Assembly (NCBI GenBank): GCA_040752855.1
Contig: JBFMHP010000023.1
Coordinates: forward strand, 23,625-87,624
DNA length: 64,000 bases
Source: JBFMHP01 sp040752855
Lineage (GTDB): Bacteria; Pseudomonadota; Gammaproteobacteria; RBG-16-57-12
Direction: 5' to 3'
Shown: piece after piece, positions 48,132 to 60,303 of the stretch
How positions within the stretch are numbered: position 1 is the first letter of the stretch
How the letters are laid out: each line of letters begins with the position of its first letter
Made by a program: the position numbers and the translations under genes
The notes under the pieces: model-generated
Told to the model about the DNA's origin: nothing
Databases searched by the model: none
The model's input: the letters and a program-made list of their open reading frames with translations, nothing else

Positions 48132-49532
48132 CTACTTCAGGGGAGACTCCTCGTTCGTCCCCTTGCGGCGCACGGTCGGCAGAATGACATCGAACACCAG
48201 TCCCGACAGGGCGTTGTAGCGGGCCACGCGAAACACCAAGCCGGACACCGGCAGCGGCGGCACCTCCCGCACCTCGCGCAGCAACGGTATGAAGGTCAAC
48301 GCGACGGCCAGCCGCGCCAGCGCGGAGATCACGAACAGACCCAGCAAGGCGCTGTGCCACTCCAGGTGAAAGTCGCCGATGCTCAGCTCACGCGGCAGCA
48401 CCATGCCCAGGTAGCCGCCAAGCAAGGCGCCCGCGAATACGCCGACGCACATCAGCACGGTGTGACAGGCGACGTAGGTGGCGCGTTTCGGGCTCGGGAC
48501 GAGATCATAGATAAAATTCCCCGCACTCAGGCTGAATCCCGCCCAGACCACGCCGCTGAGCATCTGCACGAGAAGGAGATAGGCATAGTCGGTGGAGAAC
48601 AGCCACAGCAACGGCAGTAGCGGTATTACCAACCCGGTGGTGGCGAGTATCACGCGATTGCCGAACTGATCGCTGATCCTCCCCCACACATTCAGCGTGA
48701 GAAACTGCACGATCACCGAAACGGCGGTGTTGACCATGAACAGCAGATAGGAAAATTCCAGATCGCGCAGCATGTAAACAGTGAAAAACGGCGAGGAGAT
48801 CGCCACCGCCGATTGCATCAGGGCGAAAAACAGCGAAAACCGCGCAAACGGCGAGTGGTGAATCCGCTGCCAGATCTGCGCCGGCGACGGGAGTTTGATC
48901 ACCTCCGCACTGCGCGGCGGATCATGCATCCCGCGCAGATAATGGGCCGACACCAGCCGTGCCGCGGCCGCAATACTGAAAATGGTGATAAAGCCGTACA
49001 TGGCCGCCCCATGATCATCGTAGGCATGGAGCAACAACCCGCCGGCGACCAGCGAGAGAAATGAGGTGACGGTGGCCAGGCGGGTGCGCGCGCCGAAGAA
49101 TCGCCCGCGCAACTGCTCCGGCACCAGGTCCCCCATCATGCTGCTCCACTGCGGAGCGGCGAAATGGGCGCAGGCGAAATAGCACGAGATGCTGATGATG
49201 AGCAGCGTGAGCGCATGCTCCGGGAATATCAAGGGCAAGAGGATGATCGGCAGCCAGGATAGCGCCTGGAGATAGACGCCGGCCAGGATGATCGATTTGC
49301 GCCAGCCGGTGCGGTTGCCGAGCCAGGCGGAAACCAACTGCGCCAGCGATCCCAGCAAGGGCGGCAAGGAGGCGATGAGGCCGATCTGGGCGGTGCTGGC
49401 CTTGAGAAAGACGGCAAAGGCGGAGAAATATGTCTCGCCAAAACCGGCCATGACGGAATAGGCCGCCGCGTCCTTGTGGGAGTTGCGCAGCGACCGCTCG
49501 ACGACCGGATCGGTGGAATAGGGTTTCGGCAC
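48132..49532 (-). CDS. MFS transporter
   Basis: 466 aa with about 12 membrane helices. The loop 2-3 motif is seen as GNRTGWRKSI, and the second-half equivalent as GRISDQFGNRVIL. The cytoplasmic start (PVVERSLRNSHKDAAAYSVM) resembles a group of uncharacterised proteobacterial transporters. Substrate unknown. It sits 79 nt downstream of gltA on the same strand. Confidence 0.85.
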   Translation of the reverse strand: MPKPYSTDPVVERSLRNSHKDAAAYSVMAGFGETYFSAFAVFLKASTAQIGLIASLPPLLGSLAQLVSAWLGNRTGWRKSIILAGVYLQALSWLPIILLPLIFPEHALTLLIISISCYFACAHFAAPQWSSMMGDLVPEQLRGRFFGARTRLATVTSFLSLVAGGLLLHAYDDHGAAMYGFITIFSIAAAARLVSAHYLRGMHDPPRSAEVIKLPSPAQIWQRIHHSPFARFSLFFALMQSAVAISSPFFTVYMLRDLEFSYLLFMVNTAVSVIVQFLTLNVWGRISDQFGNRVILATTGLVIPLLPLLWLFSTDYAYLLLVQMLSGVVWAGFSLSAGNFIYDLVPSPKRATYVACHTVLMCVGVFAGALLGGYLGMVLPRELSIGDFHLEWHSALLGLFVISALARLAVALTFIPLLREVREVPPLPVSGLVFRVARYNALSGLVFDVILPTVRRKGTNEESPLK

Positions 49533-49611
49533 GCTATGCCCCCGCCTTCGAACCGGGCATCAGCGCGGATGAGGCCTACACGCCTCGTACCGGGATGCGC
49601 GCAGGCGGCGC

Positions 49612-50901
49612 TCAGCGCTTGTCGATCGGCACATAATCGATCTGCGACGAACCGACATACACCTGGCGCGGGCGCACAATCCGGCTCGCGCTATCGTCGT
49701 GCTGCTCCTTCCATTGCGCGATCCAGCCCGGCAGGCGTCCGATGGCGAAACAGACGGTGAACATATTGGTCGGGATGCCGATGGCGCGCAGCAGGATGCC
49801 GCTGTAGAAGTCCACATTCGGATACAGCTTGCGCTGGATGAAATATTCATCGTTCAAGGCCAGCTCCTCCAGCTTGCGCGCGATATCGAGCAAGGGATCG
49901 TGGCGTTTCATGGTGGCGAGCACCCGGTCGCACGCGGCCTTGAGGATCTTGGCGCGCGGATCGAAGTTGCGATAGACGCGATGCCCGAAGCCGTACAGCC
50001 GGAACGAGTTGTTCTTGTCCTTGGCGTCGCGAATGCATTGCTCGGGCGAGATCCCGCCCTTGTGGATGCGTTCGAGCATGTGCACCACCTCGACGTTCGC
50101 GCCGCCGTGCAGCGGACCCCACAAGGCCGAAACCCCGGCCGCGCAGGAGGCGAACAGATTGGCGCGCGCCGAACCCACCACGCGCACAGCGGAGGTACTG
50201 CAATTCTGCTCGTGATCGGCGTGCAGGATGAAGAGCAGGTTGAGCGCATCCTCGATCTCGGGCGTGACAATGTATTGCTTGTAGGGCAGCGAAAACATCA
50301 TGTGCAAGAAGTTGGCGCAATAGCGCAGATTCGGATCGGGGTAGATGAACGGCAGGCCGCGCGAGCGGCGATAGGAAAAGGCGGCGATGGTGCGCACCTT
50401 ACTGATCAGGCGCGCGGCGGCGGCCACCAAATGATTCGGGTCTTCCATCTCCAAAAACTGTTTGTGGATGCAGGCCAGGTTGTTCAGCGAGGCCGAGAGG
50501 ATTGCCATCGGCGGCGCATCGGTGGGGATGTGCTGAAATTGATCCTTTATGCCCTCGTGCAACAACTCATTGGCGGTGAGCTGCGCCCGGAAATCCGTCA
50601 GCTCCTCGCGCGTGGGCAGGCGGCCGAAGATCAGCAGCCAAGCCACTTCAGTGAAATTGGGCTGATGGAGGGTGAATTGCTCGATCGGGATGCCGCGATA
50701 GCGCAGGATGCCCTTCTCGCCATCGATATAGGTGATCGCACTCTTGCAGACAGCGGTATTCCCGAGGGCCGGGTCATAGCTGGTATAGCCGGTCTTGGCC
50801 AAAAGTTGCGAGATATCAATGGCCTTGTCACCTTCGGTTCCGACCAGGATGGGCAGCTCGATCTGCTGATCGCCGATGGTGAGTATCGCTTTGTCTGACA
50901 T
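49612..50901 (-). CDS. gltA: Citrate synthase
   Basis: 429 aa, gram-negative hexameric type. It makes citrate from oxaloacetate and acetyl-CoA. Catalytic histidines in LWGPLHGGANVEVV and YGFGHRVYRNFDPRA, and the Asp in YPNVDFYSGILLRAIG. N-terminal beta domain (AILTIGDQQIELPIL) typical of the NADH-inhibited form. With ppc and acnB it completes the route from PEP to isocitrate within this window. Confidence 0.97.
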   Translation of the reverse strand: MSDKAILTIGDQQIELPILVGTEGDKAIDISQLLAKTGYTSYDPALGNTAVCKSAITYIDGEKGILRYRGIPIEQFTLHQPNFTEVAWLLIFGRLPTREELTDFRAQLTANELLHEGIKDQFQHIPTDAPPMAILSASLNNLACIHKQFLEMEDPNHLVAAAARLISKVRTIAAFSYRRSRGLPFIYPDPNLRYCANFLHMMFSLPYKQYIVTPEIEDALNLLFILHADHEQNCSTSAVRVVGSARANLFASCAAGVSALWGPLHGGANVEVVHMLERIHKGGISPEQCIRDAKDKNNSFRLYGFGHRVYRNFDPRAKILKAACDRVLATMKRHDPLLDIARKLEELALNDEYFIQRKLYPNVDFYSGILLRAIGIPTNMFTVCFAIGRLPGWIAQWKEQHDDSASRIVRPRQVYVGSSQIDYVPIDKR

Positions 50902-51035
50902 GGAGATTCCCCGAAACGGTTGATGGGCCGCAGAAGCTGCAAACCCAAGATATTGGTGCTGAAATTACACTGTTTCGAGGTTTGCCGTAAACATCAATTT
51001 GCAAAATCGCCGGGGCTACGCCGCCCCCCCGGAAC

Positions 51036-51803
51036 TCAGGCTGCGGCCACCCGGACCAAGAGCGCGGAGACGTTGTCCGCGCCGCCCGTCCTGTTGGCCG
51101 CCTCAATCAGTCGCCGCGTCGTCTCCTCCTCATCACCCGCGCTGGCCTGCAGGATGTGCGCGATCTGCCCGTCCTCCATCTGCTCGGTCAGGCCATCGCT
51201 GCACAGCAAAAATACATCACCCGCCGCGACCGGCAGTTCCTGCATCTCCGCCTTCACCTTCGGCTGCGTGCCCAATGTGCGCGTGAGGACATTGTGCAGG
51301 CGCGCCCGCTCCTGCGGCGCCACCGCCGCCCCTTGATCGATCATCTCCTGCAGCAGCGAGTGGTCGACGGTCAACCGTTGCAGCACCCCTTCGCGCCAGC
51401 GGTAACAGCGTGAATCGCCAATGTGTGCCACCACGACGCGATCACGATAGAACACCAGCAACACGATCGTGGTTCCCATGCCGGTGTATGCCGGATCGGC
51501 GTGCGCGGCGGCATACAGATGGGCATTGGCCTTAGTGAGTATGCGATGAACCACCGTGCCGTATTTGCTCAGCCCTTTATTGGGACGCACCCGCGGGGTG
51601 TGCGCGAGCTCCTGGGCGAGTCTTTTGAGGATGAAATCGACCGCCATGCGGCTGGCCACATCGCCCGCCCGGTGGCCACCCATCCCGTCGGCCAGCACGG
51701 CGATGCCGCGCGCGGCATCCCAGCCGAGCGCGTCTTCATTGCGCTCGCGCATCCGGCCGATATCGCTCAGGCCACTCATATGCAAAGAATATTGTTGATC
51801 CAT
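51036..51803 (-). CDS. PP2C-type serine/threonine phosphatase
   Basis: 255 aa. PPM motifs in order: GRMRERNEDALGWD, VLADGMGGHRAGDVAS, VVVAHIGDSRCYRWREG, LLCSDGLTE and GGADNVSALLV; the metal-binding aspartates are present. Stp1-like proteins reverse Ser/Thr kinases. No kinase gene is in the window. ATG 51803 with GGAGGAG upstream is preferred over the longer frame from 51887. Confidence 0.93.
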   Translation of the reverse strand: MDQQYSLHMSGLSDIGRMRERNEDALGWDAARGIAVLADGMGGHRAGDVASRMAVDFILKRLAQELAHTPRVRPNKGLSKYGTVVHRILTKANAHLYAAAHADPAYTGMGTTIVLLVFYRDRVVVAHIGDSRCYRWREGVLQRLTVDHSLLQEMIDQGAAVAPQERARLHNVLTRTLGTQPKVKAEMQELPVAAGDVFLLCSDGLTEQMEDGQIAHILQASAGDEEETTRRLIEAANRTGGADNVSALLVRVAAA

Positions 51804-52189
51804 CGGGGTGTTCTCCTCCCGCTGTGGCTCCCGTGGCATGCCCCGGCGCGATGCGCGAAGATCGCCGGAAAATGTCCACACACTCATCGTGAAATATTAG
51901 CGATCACTAAAGTATAGATGCAGGCTGGAGAAGAATGGCGAACTCAGTTCACAGATGCAGGCTGCCGGGAATGGTCAGTCCACATGGCCCTGCCTCCCCT
52001 GGAGTCGTTCCGCGCGCGGACGGTCGTTCGGACCACCCACTCCCGAAGAAAACAGGAGCGGCCTTTGGCGCGGTTTCACAATCAAGAATTATGCGCGGAT
52101 GGCTTTACCTGGTAAGATGCGCGCCGTCGTGACGCCTCCCGCTGGCGTCCAAAAAGAGTTAGCGTAGCGCCGAATGTGGTAAAAAAATC
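51804..52189. other. Gap of 386 bp without a recognised gene
   Basis: Lies between the divergent PP2C gene and the hisC remnant. Short frames here have no ribosome site or recognisable product. GTAAGAT at 52113-52119 could be a -10 for the rightward genes. Confidence 0.4.
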
Positions 52190-52360
52190 ATGAGTCGATT
52201 CTGGAGTCCGGTCGTCCGCACCTTGCCCCCTTATATCCCCGGTGAACAGCTCAAGCTGAGCACGCTCGACACCCATGAGAATCCCCTTGGCTCCTCGCCC
52301 ACGATCCCGGCTCAGCGCCTGCGCGGAATCATTCAAGGCCACGGCGAACCCGGCGCATGA
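52190..52360 (+). pseudogene. Remnant of histidinol-phosphate aminotransferase (hisC N-terminus)
   Basis: 56-codon frame whose first 35 residues, [20 protein letters not shown] then [17 protein letters not shown], closely match the N-terminus of HisC (usually [17 protein letters not shown]...LNTNENPYGPSP) with a few missing residues. After that the similarity fades and it stops; the whole catalytic domain is gone. Its TGA overlaps the ATG of the RNase gene (ATGA), so it may now act as a leader peptide. Confidence 0.6.
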
Positions 52361-53151
52361 ATACCCGGCATTCCATCGTGATCCTTTTGGTGATCGCCGT
52401 GATCGCCGCGGCGTACTTCAGCAACCAAGCCACGCCCCCGCCCGGCGCAGCGGGTTCGTCCGCACGGCCCGCGCCCGAAGCCTGCGCCGTCGCCGGCCAG
52501 GCCGATGGCCATGTCCTCGCCCTCTCCTGGCAACCGGGCTTCTGCGAAACCAACCGCCGCAAACCCGAGTGCCGCGACAACACCGAAAACCCGCCGGCGT
52601 ACGAATTCAGTCTGCACGGCCTCTGGCCGAACAAGGATTCCTGCGGGACGCGGTACGGCTATTGCGGGCCGGTAAAGAGCTCGGACAAAGGCTTCTGTAA
52701 TCTGCCGCCCGTACCCCTGGCGCCAGCGACGCAAGCCGCCCTGGCCCAGGTGATGCCGAGCGCGGAGGCCGGCTCGTGTCTGGAGCGTCATGAATGGCAC
52801 AAGCACGGCACCTGCCAAACCCAATGGGATGCCGACGAGTATTACCGGCTCTCGATCCGTTTGACGGAAGAGTTCAATCATCCCGCCCTGGTGGCCTTCA
52901 TCCGTGATCACTACGGCGCCACCGTCGAGGTGAAGGATTTCCATCAAACGGTGGATGAGGCATTCGGGAAGGAAGCATCAAAACGGCTGCGCCTGGGGTG
53001 CAAGAAGGGCAATCTGGTAGACGTCTACCTCGCGCTCCCGGCTGTGATCCCGGCCACAGAAACGTTGCCCCGATTGATACAGGATGCCGAGTCCGTTGAT
53101 CACGGCAATTGCGGCGCGCGATTCAAGCTCGACGCCGCCGGGTACGAATGA
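52357..53151 (+). CDS. Ribonuclease T2 family protein
   Basis: 264 aa. One N-terminal helix ([18 protein letters not shown]) acts as signal or anchor. Both active-site segments are intact: [14 protein letters not shown] (CAS I) and [12 protein letters not shown] (CAS II), plus several cysteines for disulfides. RNase I of E. coli is a periplasmic T2 enzyme that cuts RNA without base specificity. Start ATG 52357 overlaps the hisC remnant; no separate ribosome site is visible, so translation may depend on the upstream frame. Confidence 0.92.
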   Translation: MNTRHSIVILLVIAVIAAAYFSNQATPPPGAAGSSARPAPEACAVAGQADGHVLALSWQPGFCETNRRKPECRDNTENPPAYEFSLHGLWPNKDSCGTRYGYCGPVKSSDKGFCNLPPVPLAPATQAALAQVMPSAEAGSCLERHEWHKHGTCQTQWDADEYYRLSIRLTEEFNHPALVAFIRDHYGATVEVKDFHQTVDEAFGKEASKRLRLGCKKGNLVDVYLALPAVIPATETLPRLIQDAESVDHGNCGARFKLDAAGYE

Positions 53152-53340
53152 GCCCGTCAGCCGTGCGCCTGCAGGCTGTTTATTCAGTACGGAAAGTATT
53201 ATATTTAGGGACCGCCACAACACAGGCACCGGGGGACTGATGGGCGTATCTCTTTGTTTTAACAAAAAATATCTTTTTCATCCGCCGGCATCATTGCGTG
53301 ATTTTAACTACGCAATCATTTCCTCCGCGAAATAAAGCAA

Positions 53341-54012
53341 ATGAAAGGCCGCCGGGTGTACCTACGTCTTCTTGCCGTACCGCTGTCCCTTATCCTAAGC
53401 CTTTCGGCCTCGCACGCGGCAGGCCAGGAATCCGGCGTTACGGTGCCAGCGGAAGCGGAAGAGCCCGTTGAAGTCTACGAATACATGACCGCACCGCCGG
53501 TTCAGACCGAACCGGAGTTCATCGGCACAGGCCCATTCATATGGTTCGAACCCTCCTGGGGGCCGGGTAGCATCGGCATCACCGAAGGATTCAAGTTCAA
53601 GTACGGGCGGGAGCAGCAGCTCTACGGAATCGAATTCTCCACCACGAAAGATTACTGCAGCCATACGGTCGATTGCCCCATGGACAAGAACACCGGGGAA
53701 TCCTTTTCCCAGGAATACAGCGAGATCAACCTGCTCGTTGGATACCGCTGGTTCGGGCGCTTCTATCACTTCTCGGGCGACGTCGGCCTGGGTTATCTGA
53801 GCGGTAAAGTGACCGACGAATGCACCCCCACCTCGATTCGCAAGATCGAACTGTGCGAAAAGTCCAAGATTGGCACCCTCGCGGTCCCGGTGGATTTCAC
53901 TCTGCTCTTCGGCAAATATTTCGGCGCGGGCATCAATTTTCACGCCACAGTGAGCCCTGACATCCAGCTCTACTCCATCTCCATGATCTTCGCCTTTGGC
54001 AACTTCAACTGA
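53341..54012 (+). CDS. Putative outer-membrane beta-barrel protein
   Basis: 223 aa. Signal peptide (MKGRRVYLRLLAVPLSLILS to AHA). The mature part alternates polar and hydrophobic residues in strand-like blocks (EQQLYGIEFSTT, EINLLVGYRWFGRFYHFSGD, FGAGINFHATVSP) and ends with a strand plus aromatic near the C-terminus (ISMIFAFGNFN), typical of small barrels. Four cysteines could pair. No family recognised. Confidence 0.6.
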   Translation: MKGRRVYLRLLAVPLSLILSLSASHAAGQESGVTVPAEAEEPVEVYEYMTAPPVQTEPEFIGTGPFIWFEPSWGPGSIGITEGFKFKYGREQQLYGIEFSTTKDYCSHTVDCPMDKNTGESFSQEYSEINLLVGYRWFGRFYHFSGDVGLGYLSGKVTDECTPTSIRKIELCEKSKIGTLAVPVDFTLLFGKYFGAGINFHATVSPDIQLYSISMIFAFGNFN

Positions 54013-54058
54013 AAAAGCCTAACATCTCCACCATCCCTGCTAGTCGAGCTGCAATCCC

Positions 54059-54424
54059 ATGGCCGTGATGCTATTCAAATTGAAGAACGTACCCGAAGAC
54101 GAGGCCGACGAAGTGCGCGCCCTGTTGCAGGAGCACGCCATCCGTTTCTACGAGACACCGCCCAGCCGCTGGGGTATCTCGATGGAGGCCATCTGGCTGG
54201 AAGATGAGGCGCAACTCGCCGCCGCCCGGCAATTGCTCGACGACTACCAGAAAGCGCGCACCGCGCGCATCAGAACCGAATATCAGCGCCAGCGCGCCGC
54301 AGGCGAAGCGCCGGGACTGATCGACAACATCAAACGGCATCCCCTGCAATTCATCGCCATCGTGCTCTTCATCCTGTTCATCCTTTACGTTTCGACCGTG
54401 CCTTTTCTCGACCTCGGCAAGTGA
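54059..54424 (+). CDS. DUF6164-like small membrane protein
   Basis: 121 aa. Cytoplasmic N-terminal domain (LLFKLKNVPEDEADEVRALL pattern, here AVMLFKLKNVPEDEADEVRA; RWGISMEAIWLEDEAQL) followed by a charged helix and one C-terminal membrane segment (FIAIVLFILFILYVSTV). Related proteins of unknown function are widespread in gammaproteobacteria. Monocistronic. Confidence 0.7.
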   Translation: MAVMLFKLKNVPEDEADEVRALLQEHAIRFYETPPSRWGISMEAIWLEDEAQLAAARQLLDDYQKARTARIRTEYQRQRAAGEAPGLIDNIKRHPLQFIAIVLFILFILYVSTVPFLDLGK

Positions 54425-54502
54425 TGCCGGTTCAAGCCCGGCCTGAGGGAGATTCACGCCCCGACTCGGCTATACGCGGTCAGCACACAGCGCACGGGCG
54501 CA

Positions 54503-54529
54503 AATAAAAAACCCTGCACAGAGGCAGGG
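54503..54529 (-). terminator. Intrinsic terminator of the 54556-54924 gene
   Basis: On the minus strand CCCTGC-CTCTGT-GCAGGG followed by TTTTTTATTT, 27 nt after the gene stop. Confidence 0.8.
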
Positions 54530-54555
54530 CTGTCGAGGCAGATGCGCAACGTCGC

Positions 54556-54924
54556 TCAGTGTTTGCCGTTGCGAATCGGATTGATCTTGCCGCATCCCCA
54601 TTTGGTAACGCTGGTCAGATCGAGCTCGGTGGTCTCATCCATTTTGCAGTCGGGCTTTACCCGAAAGATCGTGATGGTGCACATATCCTTCTGCGCCCGT
54701 ATCGTTTTGTCGCCATAGTAGCGTGGCTGAAGTATAACTTGCGTCACTTCCTCGCCATCAATATCGAATGGTTGATCAAGGTTTGCCAGGAAATATTCCG
54801 CGCGATCCCTCGTTTTGACGATTCCCACCTCGGCAACATGCAGCGGATTCTGATTCAGAAATCCCTGCGGTTCATACACCTCGATCACATGGGTTGCCTT
54901 CCCATTTAGTGGTTCTGTAAGCAT
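54556..54924 (-). CDS. Hypothetical protein
   Basis: 122 aa, soluble, beta-rich: KATHVIEVYEPQGFLNQNPL, AEVGIVKTRDRAEYFLANLD, VTQVILQPRYYGDKTIRAQK, CTITIFRVKPDCKMDE. Two or three cysteines. No family recognised. A terminator follows and GGGAGGTAT precedes the ATG, supporting a real gene. Confidence 0.65.
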   Translation of the reverse strand: MLTEPLNGKATHVIEVYEPQGFLNQNPLHVAEVGIVKTRDRAEYFLANLDQPFDIDGEEVTQVILQPRYYGDKTIRAQKDMCTITIFRVKPDCKMDETTELDLTSVTKWGCGKINPIRNGKH

Positions 54925-55036
54925 CTTATACCTCCCATGCCATCATTGATTAAAGACAACATCCGTCCTCCCTTGAATTTGATTCTGGATCAGTTCCTCA
55001 AGATTGACAAGAACATTCACACAATCAATGCAGGGA

Positions 55037-56319
55037 TTAGAGTGATTCCAATTTTTTCGCAGCCTGCACGCCCTCAGCTTCGTTCACTCGGGAAAGGAAA
55101 AACAGCCCGAGCACGAACAGCACTAGAATGGAAAGGATGGAAAGCCGGCTACTGCCCGTCAGCACCGCGACCCAGCCCATCAACAAGGGGCCGATCACCG
55201 CGGCGAATTTGCCAAGCATATTGAAAAACCCGAAGAACTCGGCCGATTTGTTCTTGGGAATGATGCGCGCGTAAAGCGACCGGCTCAGCGACTGCACACC
55301 GCCTTGCACCAATCCGATCACCACCGCCAGGATATAGAACTCATACACCGCTTCGAGAAAATACCCGTAGATGCACACCATGATGTAAACACTGATCGCG
55401 ATATAGAGCGCAGGCTTGGTACCGATGCGTTCGCCGAGATAACCAAAGGCGATCGCCGCGGGGAAGCCGACGAACTGCGTGATCAACAAGGCCACAATCA
55501 GGCTGTTTTGCTCAAAGCCAAGCGACAGGCCGTAGTCAACCGCCATGCGGACGATGGTGTCGACACCATCGATATAGAGCCAATACCCCACCAAAAACAA
55601 CGACACCACGCGCAACTGGCGCAACTCGTGAAAGGTGGCGGACAACTGCTGAAACCCGGCGCGCGTGGCGGCGATGATACCGATTTTTTCCGCGCGTTTT
55701 TCTTCCTCCACCCACAACAGCAGCGGCACGGTGAACGCTGCCCACCACAGCGCCACCGTCACAAACGACACCTGCACGGCCTGTGCGGCATCGGCCAGAC
55801 CGAAGGCGGATGGAAAAAGCGTCATCAGCACATTGACCATAAACAGCAGACCGCCGCCGAGATAACCATAGGCGTAACCGAGCGCGGATACCTTGTCCAT
55901 CCGCTCATGGCTGGCGACATTCACGATCAAGGCATCATAAAAAATGACGCTGCCGGAATACCCGAGCGTGGCCAGGATATAAATCAACACGGCCAGCTCC
56001 CACTCCCCGCGCCCCGCCATCACCAAGGCACCGCTCATCACCGCGCCCATGAAAGCAAAAAAGATCAGAAAACGTTTTTTGGCGCTGCCGCGGTCGGCGA
56101 TCGCGCCGAGGATGGGTGCGAGCAGCACCACGATCAGGCTGGCGATCGAATTGGCTAAGCCGAGATAAAAACTACTGTCGGTGGCCGGCAGATCATGCGC
56201 CCAGAAATTCTTAAAAAAGACCGGGAAGAATCCGGCCATCACCGTGGTGGTATAGGCTGAGTTGGCCCAATCATACATGGCCCACGCAAAAATCTTTTTG
56301 TCCTTGATCAGCGCGCGCA

Positions 56320-56320
<1 letters not shown>
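55037..56320 (-). CDS. UMF1-family MFS transporter
   Basis: 427 aa with 12 predicted membrane helices. Family start WAMYDWANSAYTTTVMAGFF, then APILGAIADRGSAKKRFL in loop 2-3. This is the Atg22/UMF1 branch of MFS; substrates are unclear in bacteria. Its ATG shares an A with the uup TGA, so both are co-translated. Confidence 0.88.
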
Positions 56321-58215
<1,895 letters not shown>

Positions 58216-58332
58216 GGACGCTGATACCTTATATATGCAGTGGCGCAGTGTAGCGCCCACAGCGCAGCCCAGCAATGGGCTGGTTGAACCGCGTGACTTG
58301 TGCCAGCATTATTTATCCGGCGAGAATGCCCC

Positions 58333-58390
58333 GTAGGAGCGAGCCCCGCTCGCGAACACACCCACAATCGCCTGCACGGCAGGCTCCCTC
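58333..58390. repeat. REP-C palindrome copy 3
   Basis: Slightly diverged (right end CTCCCTC instead of CTCCTAC). In the 325-bp uup-cbpA divergent gap. Confidence 0.8.
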
Positions 58391-58415
58391 GGCACAATCG
58401 ATCCAGCACGCCCCC

Positions 58416-58472
58416 GTAGGAGCGAGCCCTGCTCGCGAACAACCCGCAATCGCCTGCATGGCAGGCTCCTAC
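58416..58472. repeat. REP-C palindrome copy 4
   Basis: Full 57-bp copy, same orientation as copy 3 and 25 bp from it; again a pair, as in the pepA-holC gap. Confidence 0.85.
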
Positions 58473-58540
58473 GATACGATCGATCTCGCATGCGCTAGAA
58501 TAACAATTCATGAATTCACATAACGCGCACCCAAAATCGC

Positions 58541-59488
58541 ATGCAATACAAGGACTACTACCAAATCCTAGGCGTCGCCCGCGACGCCCCGCAGAGCGAG
58601 ATCAAACGCGCCTATCACAAGCTCGCGCGCAAGTATCATCCGGATGTCAGCAAGGAGGCCAACGCCGAGGAACATTTCAAAGATCTGGTCGAGGCCTACG
58701 AGGTATTGAAAGACCCGAAGAAACGCACCGCCTACGATCAGCTCGGCACACAGTGGCAAGCCGGCCAAGAGTTTAAGGCCCCGCCCGGCTGGCAACATTT
58801 CGAATTCAGCACCGGCGACTTGGGCGATCTGCACGGCTTCAGCGATTTCTTCCAAAGCCTGTTCGGCGGCGAATCGCCCTTCTTCCGCGGCGAAACACGC
58901 CGCACCGGATTCGCCATGCGCGGCGAGGACCGTCACATGCGCCTCGACATCAGCCTGGAAGAGGCCTTTCACGGCGCCCAGCGCACCTTGCAACTGCAAG
59001 AGCCGGTCTACGACAACCAGGGCCGCATGTCACTCCGCACCCACAGCCTGAACGTAAAGATCCCGGCCGGCATCCACGAAGGCCAACGCATCCGCTTAGC
59101 CGGCCAAGGCGAGCCCGGCATGAGCCAGGGCCCGCGCGGCGACCTGTATTTGGAAGTCCACCTGCTGCCGCATCGACTCTACCGGCCAGTAAAAAAAGAC
59201 ATCTACCTCAACCTGCCGATCGCCCCCTGGGAAGCCGCCCTGGGCTGCACCCTTAAAGCCCCCACCCTCGGCGGCCACGTCGAGGTGAAGATCCCACCCG
59301 GCTCACAAAGCGGCAGCAAACTGCGCCTCAAGGGACGCGGTCTGCCCGGCACCCCGCCCGGCGATCAATACCTGGTATTGCAGATCATGACCCCCAAAGC
59401 CAAAACCGAACAGCAACGGCGGCTTTATCGCGAGCTGGCCGAAACGTTTGATTACGATCCACGCCGTGATACCGGAGTCGCCCCATGA
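58541..59488 (+). CDS. cbpA: DnaJ-class co-chaperone CbpA
   Basis: 315 aa. J domain 1-70 with the HPD motif ([10 protein letters not shown]), a Gly/Phe-poor linker, and the two C-terminal substrate-binding domains ([37 protein letters not shown]) without a zinc finger. CbpA cooperates with DnaK and binds curved DNA in E. coli. It overlaps the regulator gene cbpM by 4 nt. TAGAAT about 40 nt upstream may be the -10. Confidence 0.94.
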   Translation: MQYKDYYQILGVARDAPQSEIKRAYHKLARKYHPDVSKEANAEEHFKDLVEAYEVLKDPKKRTAYDQLGTQWQAGQEFKAPPGWQHFEFSTGDLGDLHGFSDFFQSLFGGESPFFRGETRRTGFAMRGEDRHMRLDISLEEAFHGAQRTLQLQEPVYDNQGRMSLRTHSLNVKIPAGIHEGQRIRLAGQGEPGMSQGPRGDLYLEVHLLPHRLYRPVKKDIYLNLPIAPWEAALGCTLKAPTLGGHVEVKIPPGSQSGSKLRLKGRGLPGTPPGDQYLVLQIMTPKAKTEQQRRLYRELAETFDYDPRRDTGVAP

Positions 59489-59811
59489 GTGACAATCCCC
59501 ACCTCCCCTCGCTCCTGCTCGATGAAGACATGCTGCTCACGCTCCAAGAGCTGTGCCACTACTGCGACATGCAAGCCGAACAAATCCTCTCCATGGTCGA
59601 CCAAGGCATCCTCGAACCCCAACACGGCCCCGCCCCCGAACGCTGGCGCTTCACCGCCGTCATGGTCCACCGCGTGCAACTCGTCAAACGCCTGCAACGC
59701 GATCTCGATCTAAACTTGCCTGGCGCTGCACTGGCAGTGGATCTGATCGATGAAGTCAAACACCTGCGCGAGCAGGTACGCGCGTTGGAAAAACTGCTAT
59801 TCGAAGACTAG
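59485..59811 (+). CDS. cbpM: Chaperone modulator CbpM
   Basis: 108 aa MerR-like helical protein: [49 protein letters not shown], ending in a coiled coil ([16 protein letters not shown]). CbpM binds the J domain of CbpA and blocks its activity. ATGA overlap with cbpA. Confidence 0.92.
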   Translation: MSDNPHLPSLLLDEDMLLTLQELCHYCDMQAEQILSMVDQGILEPQHGPAPERWRFTAVMVHRVQLVKRLQRDLDLNLPGAALAVDLIDEVKHLREQVRALEKLLFED

Positions 59812-59872
59812 GCAAATGGTGCATCGAATGCACCTACCAAACTTACCCAAGCCGAGCAAACGGGTAGTTGGG

Positions 59873-59944
59873 GTAGGCCGGCATAAGCGCCAGCGTTGCC
59901 GGCATCATGACCGCCGGGAACGGCTGCGCCTTATCCCGGCCTAC
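59873..59944. repeat. REP-A palindromic element, copy 2
   Basis: Halves GTAGGCCGGCATAAGCGCC... and ...GGCTGCGCCTTATCCC with GGCCTAC face each other, the reverse of the arrangement in copy 1 (13969-14049). Confidence 0.8.
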
Positions 59945-59981
59945 CCTACTGCGAACGAATGCACCCTCCAAAACTTACCCT

Positions 59982-60012
59982 GTAGGAGCAAGCTTCAGCT
60001 GCGATCCCCTAC
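59982..60012. repeat. Shortened REP-C-like hairpin
   Basis: GTAGGAGCAAGCTTCAGCTG then CGATCCCCTAC; shares the outer arms and GGAGC start with REP-C but is 31 bp. Confidence 0.5.
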
Positions 60013-60263
60013 AACCATTCCAAGCAACGCCAGGAGGAATGCGATACGAAATTCCGCCTGTTTCTATCATGTTATTGAGCGCTGATATTGCGATGAACTA
60101 TTGACCAGCATGGTTGAAGTGATCTAAATTCAAAATCCAGCCAGTCCATCTTCATCCGGATTTCATATCAACGTACAGGGAGGTACAAAATGCCCCGCCA
60201 GATCAACTCGCCGAGCACAGCACTCGTAGCATCGATCATGAAAACTTGGTTATCAAGGAGAAT

Positions 60264-60286
60264 GATGCAGTTCACCGCATCCTACT
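60264..60286. repeat. Degenerate REP-B copy
   Basis: GATGCAGTTCACCGCATCCTAC keeps both arms of the REP-B stem but lacks most of the loop. It is 18 bp before the RHS start codon. Confidence 0.5.
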
Positions 60287-60303
60287 TGCTAGGAAGGTAT
60301 AAA

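Larger units (their letters stand above)
59812..60303. other. Gap of 492 bp with three kinds of palindromic repeat
   Basis: Holds REP-A copy 2, a shortened REP-C-like hairpin (59982-60012) and a degenerate REP-B (60264-60286), then the ribosome site of the RHS gene. No gene was recognised. Confidence 0.6.
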
